This document shows positions 11,480 through 22,959 of a DNA stretch of 64,000 bases, in pieces. The stretch's first letter is position 1. Every line of letters starts with the position of its first letter. Origin of the DNA: Diphasiastrum complanatum (lineage: Eukaryota > Streptophyta > Lycopodiopsida > Lycopodiales > Lycopodiaceae). The notes under the pieces were generated by a model that worked only from the letters and a program-made list of their open reading frames with translations, was not told the DNA's origin and made no database searches. The stretch is from NCBI GenBank assembly GCA_029204225.1, contig CM055092.1:85507878-85571877 (forward strand), read 5' to 3'. Made by a program: the position numbers and the translations under genes.

Positions 11480-12070
11480 AGACACTATTTGATTTTTTTA
11501 TTTTTTTATGTTTATTTTTGTTTTTCAGAATATTTAGTTTTTTTGACACCATTTTATTTATTTTAAATGTATTCATTTTTTAAATGTTATTTGTTGTTTT
11601 TTTCTAAGATTTATTTTTTTTGACACTATCATGTTTTTTTTTTATGATTTTTTGTTGTTATTTTTTGGTTTTTTCAAAAATTTACTTTTTTGGACACTAT
11701 TTTGTTTTTTTTTTATTCTATGATTCTTTTATGTTATTTTTTTGTCCGAAAATTTTATTTTTTTGACATTATTTTGTTGTTTTTCAATTTTATGATTTCT
11801 TTTGTGATATTTTTGGGTTTTTTTCGAAATTTTTTTTTTTTGCCACTTTTGTCTTTTTTAAGTTTTTCTCAAATTTTTTTATGTTGTTTTTTGGTTTTTC
11901 GAAAATTTATTTATTTTTTACTCTATTTTGTTTTTTATATTCTATAATTATTTTATTTTATTTTTTTGGTTTTTTTGAAAATTTATTTTTTTTGACATTA
12001 TTTTGTTTTTTTAAAGGTTTTTTCAATTTTTTTAATGTTTTTTCTAGTTTTTTGTTTTTTTGAGATTGTT
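11480..12070 (+). repeat. T-rich minisatellite, monomer about 75 bp
   Basis: The plus strand is overwhelmingly T. A recurring block ttgacactattttg, then tatgatt, then ttttttggttttttc, then gaaaattta appears at least seven times. The gacac-type landmark falls at about 11545, 11622, 11693, 11765, 11842, 11919 and 11994, giving spacings of 71-77 bp. Phe/Leu-rich frames here are repeat translation. Confidence 0.75.
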
Positions 12071-12429
12071 TATGTAAAATGGTGTTTTTTTTGGAATTTT
12101 GTACAATATTTGGTCTTTTAGATTGTTTTTACCGTTCTAATCTTATTTGTCATTTTTTATGTTTAGGGTTTAGGGTTTTCTTAAGATTATTTTTTGATCT
12201 TTTATAATATTTTGATCTCTCTTGGTTTTTTTGATTTTCATGTTTCTTCCCCTACTTTTGTTTTAGCAAGTTCATGGAAGGGATGAGGAGAAAGGAGAGC
12301 ATAGTTGAAACACTTAATAATCCCATAAGCATTTGGTGTAACATTGACACTTTCCAATCTATATATACACTCTTCAACTAGTGGATTCTGCAAAAATTGG
12401 GAGCATAAACTTCCATTTTGTAAAATGGT

Positions 12430-14473
12430 CCTCCAAAAATGGATATTTTGGGTCTTCTTGAAATCTTATGTCCTCATGACACGTGGAATCCCATTTGTCC
12501 CATAAGTATTTGTGAAATTTGAGAATGGGAAAAAAACGTAAAGAAAACCTCCCTACAATGATAATTTACATTGTCATTTGAAATTTTCTTGCTTCCAATT
12601 TTTGCACTAATACAATATGGTAAATAATTTTTTGATTTTCTCATGGTTTTTTTAGTTAAATCTAATTTTGAGTTAAATAGTATTAATATATGTATATATA
12701 TAATATATATAAATTTATCTCCCCCCCCCCCCCCCCTTTCACCCACTGCGGCGGGGGGGCATGGGGGGAGCACAATTTAAAAAAGAAGTTTTTTGTTAAT
12801 GGGTTTTAATTATTAATAAATTAAATTTTTAATTGATCCCCCTCCCCCCCCCCCCCCCCCACCGGAGACCACCCGCCACGGCGGGTGGGGGGTGGTGGGT
12901 GGAGGGGAGGGCGGCAAGAGATAAATAAAAAATTTAGTTTATTGTGGTGGGTGTGCAGAGGGGGGCAAATTTAAAAAAAAAATTGGCGGGGGGGGGCTAG
13001 AAATTTAAAATAAAAACATTTTTTTTTAATTCTAACCCCCACCCGCCGTGGCGGGTGGAGGGGAATATAGAAAAAAAATTAAAAATTCGAGTCTTTTCAG
13101 AAATTTCGTGATGTCTGCCTTCGCGAAAATTTCACGCAGGCATCACGAAATTTTCGTGAAGGCATCGCGCTCAAAAATTTCGTGAGGCCTGCCTTCGCGA
13201 GAATTTTGCGAAGCCTGCCTTCGTGAAATTTTTGCGAAGCCTGCCTGCGCGAAATTTTCGTGAATTGCATGCGAATTTTTTGCGACGCCATTGTGAAATT
13301 TCACGAGCGATGCCATCACGAAGGCATCTCACGCGAAAATTTTGCGAATCGCGCAAGAAAATATTAAAAATTTTACGACATTTCTGTGGAATCGACAAAT
13401 ATTTGTTACAGGACAAAAGTATATGTAAAACAGCCCAACCTTCTTAAAATTCCTCTTGATATTAATGGTATTAATTTTCAAAAATCACTTGTCCAAAGAC
13501 ATGTGCCTCCCGAACATGATATCTTGGTGCTCCCTAGCATGGAGAAAGTAGCAAAATGGCTCCAATTTTTTGAACCACTAAATGTCTAGCACATGTGATA
13601 CAATTATCAACATTTTTTATATTTATGTTATTCATTTAAAATCGATATGTTCATATTAAAAATATTGTCAATAAGTTTTCTAATTCAATTAATGCATTCT
13701 TTGCTAGCACTTTTATTTGTTGTACATTCATGCAAAAGAGTATCAAAGACATGTCATCCAACTTAGACACCTCATTCATTTTCTTCTCTACATGTGGAGT
13801 AGCTTTTCCACCAACAACTTTGTTGTTGCTCTTACCCATGTCATTGCAATCAAATTAAGAGCCTCTATACTCATTTGTGTTCCTTAATCATCTATCATTT
13901 GTTTTTATCATGTCAAGTTTAATTCACTAAGATTGTAGGAAAAAAAATATTTCTATACATGCCACCTCCCAATAGTTTCTTAGTGTACAATTACTACTTT
14001 TCCAAGTTTGTGTGTGCCTACCCCCCTCCATGAACAACATTTAGATTCATACTTCCGTGCACATTTTTACTTCTAATTTCAATGATAGCCACACATTAAG
14101 TAATGACTCTCGTCATGATGATCACCAACATCTCTAACAAGAGGTTCACCTTCATATTGGAGGCTTGTATCTCCTTTGCCTCCCGGTCTCCATCCACTTT
14201 TCCTCAACACATGTGACTTGTCGTTAACTTTCATTTCAGTGCATCAATGATAATGAGCGTTTAAAATTTGCACCTAAATACGACATGACATGTAGGGCAT
14301 GAACCACATCAAATGAGCATAACACTCTTAAATTTAAGCCTTTAAGGAATCGGAGTGCTTGCCGTCCCTTTGTTTGAGCAAACACAAAACAAAAAACAAA
14401 ACCAAAAAATGAAAAGTTTAGTTGCTGAAAAATTTGAATTATTTATTTGGCACCATTCCACCCGTCGTATGTC
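12430..14473 (+). mobile_element. R repeat, copy 1
   Basis: This matches 28955-30727 in the same orientation and 61919-64000 inverted. Order: AT-rich flank, several blocks of poly-C/poly-G with the palindrome CACCCGCC-ACGG-CGGGTG (12720-13065), a GC-rich array of aaatttcg/gcgaaaattt words (13095-13375), a conserved single-copy segment, a small conserved minus-strand ORF (13651-13839), then a tail ending ccacccgtcgtatgtc at 14473. The left border is not defined: similarity with the third copy continues at least to 12520. No transposase or RT is visible, so R is probably a non-autonomous mobile element. Its class is unknown. Confidence 0.65.
13651..13839 (-). CDS. Small conserved ORF of repeat R (copy 1)
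   Basis: A 62-residue frame beginning MGKSNNKVVGG is present in all three R copies with only a handful of residue differences (here Lys where the others have Arg in VSxLDDMS). It has a basic N-terminus and a Leu/Ile-rich C-terminal half that could be an amphipathic helix. No family is recognised. It may be a true exon of the element, for example a DNA-binding accessory protein, or merely young repeat sequence that has not diverged. Confidence 0.35.
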   Translation of the reverse strand: MGKSNNKVVGGKATPHVEKKMNEVSKLDDMSLILFCMNVQQIKVLAKNALIELENLLTIFLI

Positions 14474-14857
14474 CGGATAATCAGTATCAGCCCTAAATTG
14501 ACGAAAATTTATCTACGGCTTTCATTTCGTGCATATTACCATCATCCTCCTCCTGCCACTCTTCTCTTGAGAGCACTGGCCCTAGAGGGTTGATATACGT
14601 ACAAGCAGGTGGACGCATCTACGTGCAAAGACTGTGATTGTAGCTGGACTTGAGCGCTCGCAAACCATCGAATAGTCACACAACACTTCAATAGGTAAGC
14701 GTACTATAAGTGAGGAACTTAAGAGGTTTCCCTGCTGCATTTCTTATTCGGTTTATTAGAACTTATCTGTCGATATACCTGACACAGTTCTGTGGGAGCG
14801 TACCTATGTTTTTTGGTGACAGGACAATGGATCGCTTCATGGCACTATCAGCTTCAT
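14474..14857 (+). pseudogene. Truncated duplicate of the expansin promoter and first 16 codons
   Basis: This is collinear with 30728-31138 upstream of the intact expansin. It keeps the candidate 5' UTR intron donor (ataggtaagc) and acceptor (gtgacag), the ATG and the codons for [10 protein letters not shown]. After agcttcat it breaks into unrelated DNA and reaches a stop after [17 protein letters not shown]. Relative to the intact copy it lacks about 32 bp that include the TATA-like word ttataaga. It is a 5' gene fragment, not a gene. Confidence 0.85.
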
Positions 14858-15275
14858 ATGTCGAAGCCTCTTGTGAGTGATTCTTGAGTATTTTTGCAAA
14901 CTGTGTAGTAACATGAAGAAAACTACAGAACTGGATAATAAGTGGATGAAGATTAAAAGATTGATTATTCTACTGAGCCACTCCAAAGAGTACTCTAACA
15001 AGGTAGAATAATCTAACACTCCCCCTTAATCTAAATATGCTTTCACTTTCAAACTTAGTTCTACACAAAATTTTGTGTGTGCATCCAAGCTTAAAAGATT
15101 AGATTTCAAACAAGCAAATCCACTCAAAATCTAGCAAAATCAATCCCAAACTATCCCTACAATGCAGTTTTAACACTATTCATGCCACGACAAGATGCCT
15201 AATGCAAGCTAACCATCACCCAAACATGCTGCAAACTGAAAAATTGGCGTAGCTCCCCGGCAACGGCGCCAATAG
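14858..15275 (-). mobile_element. Internal fragment of a minus-strand LTR element with TTGGCGCC primer site
   Basis: On the minus strand the primer-site word ttggcgccgttgccg (15258-15272) directly follows the LTR at 15276-15970. The remaining DNA down to 14858 would be its leader. Part of it (14890-15010) resembles 6475-6600. No coding frame is recognised, so the element is cut off here by the expansin fragment. Confidence 0.45.
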
Positions 15276-15970
15276 TGTAGTGGGTTTCTTTCCTTGCCTA
15301 ACCTGAATCCAAGATCTAGTCAATCTAGCATCAAAGAGACAGAGTTAGTTGTCACGCGGAGGTTCGTTCCCATGAGAGCGATAGTATAGTTCAGATTTCA
15401 ACATGAATGGAGGATCTAACACTAACATCCATTAACTCTAAGCATTAACACTACATCCATTAACCCTAAATTCACAACAATGATAGAAGCTTACTCTTCT
15501 CTCTCTCCCTTTCTCTCTCACAAAAAGCATAAGAAATAGCAATCCCAATAATGATCAAATCCAACAATTAGCAAAATCCAAAGAAAGCATGAGAAATGGA
15601 GGAAAAGAGAGGAAGAGCAAGGACATTCATCAATCCATTTCTAAAGAGAACATAAGGAAATGAACATGAGGAGGAACTCGAGTTGGTCTCTTTTTATAGT
15701 AAAGAGGAGGACCCTGGCCTCTGAATCCTATTGGTCCAGTCTTGCCTCTCTTTTTATTCAAATTTAAAAAAGTGTGTGAACCATCAAAATTGGAGGGAAA
15801 CCCAACTTTATTCACTAACTTGACATTTAGGCCCTACGACATTAAAAGTCCCGCAAAAAGGCCTAAAGTCCTTTTATTAACATTCTAATTAATCAAATAA
15901 CTATGTGATCATCGAGTTGGACTTATTAACTAGGGTTAGGGTTGCCTTGGGATCCGCAAACCCTCCAACA
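15276..15970 (-). mobile_element. LTR family G (5' LTR, minus strand)
   Basis: On the minus strand the segment begins TGTTGGAGGG, ends ccactaca and is followed after three bases by ttggcgccgttgccg. This gives a 695 bp LTR with TG...CA ends and a primer site of the type common in plant Ty3 elements. Its outer end sits exactly where the copia RT at 15971 loses homology with its relative at 42560, so this element inserted into that copia copy. Confidence 0.65.
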
Positions 15971-17545
15971 GATAGCTTTCTTGTCCTTAGGTAACTCCAC
16001 CAATCTCCATGTTTCATTCTTCATAAGAGCTTCATACTCAAGATCCATTGCTTGGATCCACTCCTCTTTCTTCCTTCCTTCATCTACACATGTAGGTTCA
16101 TCAAAAGAACTTAGGAAATCAAAGTGTGTACCTCCAACAACTTGCTTAGATTTCATCATATGTGAACCTTGAAGGCATTTGTCTTTCCCTTGATGTTCTC
16201 TTTGGCTTTTGACTTGATGAAGGTCCATCATCATCATCATTTAAAGTATGATCACTTAAACAACATCAAGAATGTCAGATCCATCCACATCTCCATCAAT
16301 AATACTTGAAGATACTTTTGGAATGTTCTCGTCATAAAAAATGACATCTCTACCAATAATCAGCTTATTAGTAGAAGGACTGTAAACCTTGTAGGCTTTA
16401 TTCAACTCACTATATCCAACAAATATACCTTTCCTTGAAGATAGATCCTTCTTGGTCCTATCATCAAGAGTTATGTTGACATAGCATGTGCATCCAAAAG
16501 CAATAAGAAAGTTGACACTCGGCCTCCTCTTGAATAGCATCTCAGAAGGTGTCCTTCCATCCAAAATAGCACTCGGCCACCTATTGCACAAGAAATTATC
16601 ACACAACAAAGATTGATCCCAAAATGGCTTATCAAGGTGAGCACTTAACCTCATGGCATTGGCACTTTCACATAAAGGCAACTCCATTTTGTTGTGGGGT
16701 CCTTGGTGTTGTATACTCCCTCTTGATCCCATGCTTATCACAAAATGCCTTAAACTTGGTAGATATGTACTCTCCACCATTGTCACTACTTTAAGCACTT
16801 TATTCTTGCAAAAAATTGGTGCTCCCTCGCATTCTCGAACTTAACAAAGACATCATACACTTCATCCTTGCTCTTTACTAGATAGATCCAACAAGATCTA
16901 CCGAAATCATCAATGAAAGTTACATACATCTTAGCTCCACTATTGTTAGTTGTAATAATTCCATGAATATCCGAATGTACAACTTGAAAAGGCTTTGTAG
17001 ATCTAGCATAAGGTCATCTAAGTGACTTTGACAAATCACAAGACTAATAAGCATGATTGATGCTACTTAAGGATCTAGGAAGACCAATCACAACTTGCTT
17101 CTTAGCCATTAGCTCTAATGACTTGAAGTTGAGGTGTCTCATCCTTCTATGCCAAGCCTCTTGAATAGGTATTTGCTCACTTGCCACAAATCCAACTTGG
17201 TTAGAAATAACACAAGCATTTAATTTGAACAACATCCCTTGCCTTTTACCTTTTGCAATCAAGATATCCTTCCTTTTGTTCATACAAGCATCTCCATCAA
17301 ACTCAACTTTGAAACCCTTACTTAGCAACTGACTCACACTAAGTAAATGCTTGGTAGTGGAAGGTGTGAACAAAACATCTTTCAATGAACAATCACCTTC
17401 TTGTCATCTCCATATGCCAACAAAAAAGTAAGGTGCTCTTTGTAAAAAGTCATGCGCGAACTTGCTCCACTACCAATCTACCATGGATCTAGATCTCCAT
17501 CATTAGCAAGCATACATGAAGACATCACAAAAGCATCATCATTTG
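15971..17545 (-). pseudogene. Copia A protease-integrase-RT segment (composite arm 1)
   Basis: Read on the minus strand: a protease zone where DSG has become GSG and a stop replaces the second Trp (near 17475), a pre-integrase block (17385-17044, KDVLFTPSTTKHLLSVSQ), integrase core and C-terminal region (16900-16256, including GIFVGYSELNKAYKVYSP), then the start of RT (16240-15971, EALMKNETWRLVELPKDK). RT is cut by LTR G. Several stops and frameshifts are present. The order and the protease lesion match 41010-42570 on the plus strand. Confidence 0.75.
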
Positions 17546-17699
17546 AATTTTGAACAACAATGCATTTTGGACGCATGGACGACACTTTTGGACAAAGCAC
17601 ATTGACAAAAATAGAAACACGTATGATTGTCGAGTCATGGCAAATTTACCCAAGAGACTCAAGCAAGCACGACTAACACCAATTTACTCTCTTCTCAAC

Positions 17700-18582
17700 T
17701 TGATTATTGTGGGACTCTCAAGATCCATTGCTTGGATCCACTGCTCTTCTTTTCTTGCTTGATCTACACTTGTAGGTTCATCCAAAGAGGTTAGGAAAGC
17801 AACATAATTTCCAGAAACTACTTGCTTACCCTTTTGATTATATGTGAGCCTTGAAGGTACTTGTCTTTCCGTTGATGTTCTCCTTGAATTGATGAAGGTC
17901 CATCATCATCACCATCCAAAGTAGGATGCTTTTCATCAACATGATGAATGTTAGATCCATCCACATCACCATCAATCATGGTTGAAGACACTTTTGGAAT
18001 GTTTCCCTTATCAAAGATGACATCTCTACCATCAATCACTTTGTTAGTAGAAGGAATGTAAACCTTGTAGGCTTTACTCACCTCACTATATCCAACAAAA
18101 ATACCTCTTCTTGAAGATGAATCCTCCTTGGTCCTATCATCAAGAGTAATGTTGGCATGCATGTGCATCCAAAGGTTCTTAGAAATTTGACACTCGGCCT
18201 CCTCTTGAATAGCATCTCAAAAGGTGTGCTTCCATCCAAAATAGCACTCGGCCACCTATTGCACAAGAAATTGGCACACAACAATGCTTGATCCCAAAAT
18301 GGTTTGTCAAGATTAGCACTTAACCTCATAGCTTTAGCATTTTTGCAAATCGTCCTATTTTTCCTTTTAGCCACTCCATTTTGTTGTGGGGTCCTTGATG
18401 CTGTATACTTGCTCCTGATCCCATGCTCATCACAAAAGGCCTTGAACTTCGTAGATATGTACTCACCACCATTGTCACTCGTTAAGCACTTGATCCTTGT
18501 GAAAAATTGGTTCTCCCTTGCATTCTTGAACTTGATGAAGATATCATACACTTCATCCTTGTTCTTTAGTAGTTAAACTTCC
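17700..18582 (-). pseudogene. Copia A integrase to RT start (composite arm 1, upstream part)
   Basis: On the minus strand the integrase catalytic segment is clear: [20 protein letters not shown] with the second catalytic Asp, then the TPQQNGVA block near 18400, the GIFVGYSEVSKAYKVY block, and the start of RT (EEQWIQAMDLE-type). It is separated from the previous segment by about 150 bp of linker (17550-17700) without copia homology. The same order and linker occur at 39984-41010. Confidence 0.75.
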
Positions 18583-19432
18583 TGTTTTTATTAATAAAAG
18601 ATGGGAAAACCCATTAGAGTACAAAGGAATGCATGCTGAAAGCGTAAAGGCCATAAGGCGAATTGAGATACTGCACAACTATAATAAAGCAACAATCTCG
18701 CAGAGTATCTACATAAAGCCTACTTCTTGGTGTAAGTCGCTAGTTAAGACAGCTGGAAGTTTAGGTAGTGTAGGAAGCTGTGAAGCAGCCGTTCCTGCAA
18801 CTATGGCACGTTGAAGTATTGCAAGTGCCTGAGTGCATTGTAAAGTCACAGAAACTCGTTGACAATAATTTGCCGTAATGATAGATAAAGGTGAAGCACC
18901 ACGTCCTTGGAGTTTCGTTGCAAAACCTGCACAAGATGATAGAAAATCATCGAATTTTTTATGCCCTCACCCATATGTTTCCAAAGCAAAACGAATAAAG
19001 TCTTCTCCAGGAGTGCATGTGAATAATCTCGCTCTTTATCTAGAGCTACATGAGAAGCAGTGGCTCCAAAAGATACTTCTGAAAATGAGCACGTTGATGG
19101 CTAAGCAAAGTCTCAAAGGGAGGCAAAGAAGCTTGCACAGGCGGAGGGAAGAGATCCTAGCCGCACGAAGATGTTGTTGGAAAGGAAGAATGCATGTTTC
19201 CACATGAGCTACTGAATCAAGAAGAATGGGCTTGTTGTCTTGCTGAAACCGAGAGATAAGTGCAGAGGCAACAAGGGCCCAACTTCCCATAAAAGCAGCT
19301 AGAGCAATAGAAGTTGTGCAAGAAAGACCAACACCTCCGGACAAAGCGGGAAGAGAGACTTGTCGGTTAACGAACTGACCATTGGGAATACGAAAGGATT
19401 TTGAATCCATCAAGCGACAAAATCTAAAACAA
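18583..19432 (-). mobile_element. Non-LTR retrotransposon-like fragment inserted in copia integrase
   Basis: On the minus strand about 850 bp interrupt the integrase reading ...cattgatgat and resume at actactaaagaacaagg. The frame 19413-19036 contains SLPALSGGVGL and AAFMGSWALVAS, a pattern I associate with the region after the RT domain of certain plant and protist non-LTR elements. The 3' part (18600-19010) matches 39500-39983. It ends ttttattaataaaaacagg. Part of the middle is deleted relative to the plus-strand copy. The family assignment is an inference from motif style. Confidence 0.45.
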
Positions 19433-20212
19433 TCATCAATGAATGTTACATATACATCATAGCTCCACTAATGCTAATTTTAGTAAATCCATGAATATCC
19501 AAATGTATAAGTTGAAAAGGCTTTGTAGATTTAGACATAGATCTAGTATAAGGTAGTCTATGTGACTTGGACAAACCACAAGAATCACAAACATGTTTGA
19601 TGCCACTTAAGAAACTTGGAAGACCTATCACAATCTTCTTCCTAGCCATTACCTCCAATGACTTAAAGTTGAGGTATCTCATCCATTTATGTCAAACCTC
19701 TTGAATAGTTATTTGCTCCCTTGCAACACATCCAACTTGGTTAGCAATAACACAAGCATCTAGTTTGAACAATTTCCCTTGCCTTTTACCTTTTCCAATC
19801 AAGACATCCTTCCTTTTGATCATACAATCATCTCCATCAAACTCCACCTTGAGGCCTTTACTTAGCATTTGACTCACACTAAGCAAATTCTTGGTAATAG
19901 ATGGAATAAACAAGACATCCTCCAAATGAACATTTCTATTTGCAGAGAGAGGAATAGGAATTGTGCCAATCCCTTTGATTGCACACTCACCATCATTGGT
20001 CGTGTAGATCACCCTCTTGTCATCCCTATATGCCAACAAAAAAGTGAAGTACTCTTTGTGAATGGTCATGTGTGAACTTGCTCCACTATCAATCCACCAA
20101 GGATCTAGATCTCCATCATTAGCAAGCATACATGAAGACATCACAAAAGCATCATCATTTGCATCTTGAACATCCAAACCATCCTCATCAAAAGTAGGAT
20201 TACCTTGCTTTT
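19433..20212 (-). pseudogene. Copia A protease and pre-integrase (minus strand)
   Basis: A 161-residue frame (20177-19692) contains WWIDSGASSHMTIHKEY with the catalytic DSG intact, then the pre-integrase zone, continuing at 19682 with RYLNFKSLEVMARKK and CDSCGLSKSHRLPYTRS. It runs into the start of the integrase core (FTKISISGAMMYM) and is then broken by the non-LTR fragment. Upstream it is truncated in the TLDEDGLD region at 20212, so gag is missing. Confidence 0.8.
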
Positions 20213-21725
20213 ACTTGATTGCCCAAGGCATGATACTCACATAGACCCCAAAGACGGGCAAAATCGGCATGCTAATGACATTTGTCATCAATTCTAGTTG
20301 TAGGCCATATTTTCTAACACCCCATTGTTTGGTAATGACATCATTTGGATGGTGTATAAATACACCGGTGTGTTAACTTAAAACATATAATCGACAAGAC
20401 TATACACTACAAACTAGAAAATCAATATTGATCATGCATAATGGAGGTGTTATCTTTAGAACAGTCAAGGTCCTCATGCAAAGTCTTATTGAAATTTAGA
20501 ACTTGATAGATCTCAAAGAGAAAGAACAATCTGCATAACACTAAATAAAACACTATGACGCACAAAATTCATGACTATGAACTAGGACCATTATCAGATT
20601 CCAAATACCTATACTTTTTAATCTTAACCATCAGAAGCTAATGCTTATGAAATCACAAAAATGAATTCCTATGTATAACAAATAGGTGACGAGAAACAAA
20701 TGTATCACTGGCAGGTGACGGGAGAGAGAGATAGAGACGCACAAAACAATAGAGAGAAACCTAGGTCACGGTGCCACAACGCCCATTAAGGATGTACCTT
20801 AATGTGCAAACATTTGGGTTCATTACCCTTAACAAAATGTCATGTGGCCCCTTGCATTTGTACCCTAAGTAGAATTTGAAATGCTTGGCAAATTCAATTG
20901 CAATCGAGTGCTTTGATAACCCAATTCAAGATTAGGGTTCTAGGTCCAAATTTTTTACATAAGTTCGGCTTCGTTACATAGCTAGTCATTATATATGACT
21001 TGGCAAATTTCAAGTGTACTTGATTGCTTGTTGAGAAGCCCTAAGTTTTTAGGGTATTGGAGCTAAAAATTGAACATGAAAATGAGATATGAAATGAGAA
21101 ATAAAATTTAGCTTTGATGGTGAGAACCGTAGTCTCTATATTTGTCATTGTTGAATTTTTTTTTGTAATGTCATGAGCAAATGTGGACTTTTTTGCCCAA
21201 TTTTTAGACTCCTTAAAAAGAAAAATGTACAAACACTAATCACACCATGACAGAGGAGAAAAAAGATTTTTTTTTCTAGATGATGAATCAATTTCACAAT
21301 GGTTATAACTCATTATGCAAAGGAAGGAGGCAAGCAGAATGTCATCTGCCAAGCTCCTTCCATAATACATTATTAGTCAAAACTTAGGTGAAGACTTTAA
21401 TATGGTCTACAATGGCTTCTTGCTATCTCTATAAATGTTAGCATTCGTGTCATGGGTCAACATTACTTCATTTGCAGGTTAATGGCAACTTAACAAATTA
21501 ATGGGTTAATGAGTTGCATATGAGAATGACATTTGTTTATGCCAAATGAGCTTGGAAAAAGTAGGAAAATGTACAAATGAAGAGGACTATGTCTTGTCCT
21601 TGTTGAGGGAGCCACAACCTCTTGCTACTAGAAAGATTAGTTCTTCAACGAGCTTGATTTGCAGGAGCGACTTGCATTCATGAATTATTTTCCTCTAGAA
21701 GACATAAAGTATACATCTTGAGTTG
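20213..21725. other. Intergenic, nothing recognised
   Basis: No supported gene or mobile-element end. Short frames are random-looking. Confidence 0.35.
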
Positions 21726-22225
21726 GAGCAATGCCCAGTGCTTCGTAGTGCCTAGTGGCTGCAAGAGTGATCATCAGCACGCAAATCGGCCAGAGACCAT
21801 TGGATCAACAACTAGTATGATCAAGGGCCAGGATAACATCCTCAAGAAGTACTGTGGGCCACTGGTTTGAGATAAACCATTGGATTGGTTTGAAAAGAGC
21901 CTTGAAGTGGGCTAAAGGGACTTGAAGTGCATTATGGCCTTCAACTTCATTAAAATTTTTCATACTGAAATTGGAGTTGGGTCCCTTCACAAGTGAAGTG
22001 TGAAGTTTCTTCAAGGTGAAGAAACAGTTTAAAAACACGAAAAGCCCTTAATTTTGCCTCCTTTATCTGTTTTGACCCAAACGAAAGGCTATAACCTCCA
22101 AACGAAGGCCATCCGGACTGTATTTGCAAGTACGGTACAACAAAATAGAGTGATTGCAGTGGAGAAAGTGTTCGGAGTGTGCCAAAAGTGAGTTCACGAT
22201 TCCATTGGGCAGTATTTTGGATTTT
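21726..22225 (+). mobile_element. Copia C leader fragment
   Basis: Matches the leader of the minus-strand copia C (34373-34900 complement) over about 500 bp. Shared words include agagtgatcatcagcacg, caacaactagtatgatcaag and gaagtactgtgggcc. Open frames through both copies on either strand shift against each other, so the segment is untranslated leader rather than a gene. Confidence 0.65.
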
Positions 22226-22609
22226 AATGATTTGAAGTTCTTCACACATATATAAGTGCTTCGTATCTGAGCATTTAGGGCTACCTTTGATCCATCCATG
22301 ACCTAATCCTAGTGTCTAATCTAATAGGTCTTAGGATCCACCCTAATTGGGGGTCAAGGTCTTGAGATCCAAAACAATGTAAAAATTGTTGTTTTTAGCT
22401 CCTAGAATCTCTCTAGCCTATTTATGCACAATTTGGCCTCATTCCAAAGGTGCCATTCCAAAGCTAGGTTAGGAATAAGACTTATGAAAAGTATCGTATG
22501 TTGTTTGGCACCTGTGACATCCCACAACATGGCCTCAATACAATTTACAAGTGGAAAATTCAAACTAGCTTGTGTAAATTTAGCACTCCTCACAACTAGT
22601 TTGTAGATG

Positions 22610-22745
22610 ACATAGTCTTGCTTATCAACCCAAGGGCTGATCTTAACTTCACAAATGTAACTCTTTGAAAAGGTTTAGTTAGGATATCAGCAATACATTC
22701 ACTACTTGCCACATGCTCCAAAGATATCTCCTTAGATTGCACCTC
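22610..22745 (-). pseudogene. Copia RNase H C-terminal tail
   Basis: On the minus strand the frame reads SLEHVASSECIADILTKP, the conserved end of copia RNase H before the polypurine tract. Only about 45 codons remain. The DNA from 22400 to 22609 would be the following 3' region. Confidence 0.6.
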
Positions 22746-22959
22746 TGTGAAGGCTCACATGATTCCTTTTTTATCTTTTTACTTTTGTTTGTAATTAGAG
22801 TTTTTGTTTATTATGGCAGACCAGCCATTTCTATTATGTAAATAGACTTTTAGAGATTTTAGGTCGAATTAGGATTCTTAAGTAAAAATTGATACGTATC
22901 GAATTTCTAAAATTGATAGTGTATCTTATTATGGAATTCGATATCCTATTCAGGCTAAA

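Noticed and set aside
11690-12063. Phe/Leu-rich frames resembling membrane proteins
   Set aside because: They follow the T-rich minisatellite; codons are almost only T-rich and units repeat with shifts of frame.
13097-13447. Arg/Lys/Phe-rich frames on both strands at 13.1-13.4, 29.2-29.7 and 63.0-63.5 kb
   Set aside because: They are translations of the gcgaaaattt-type array of repeat R, open on both strands because of the repeat.
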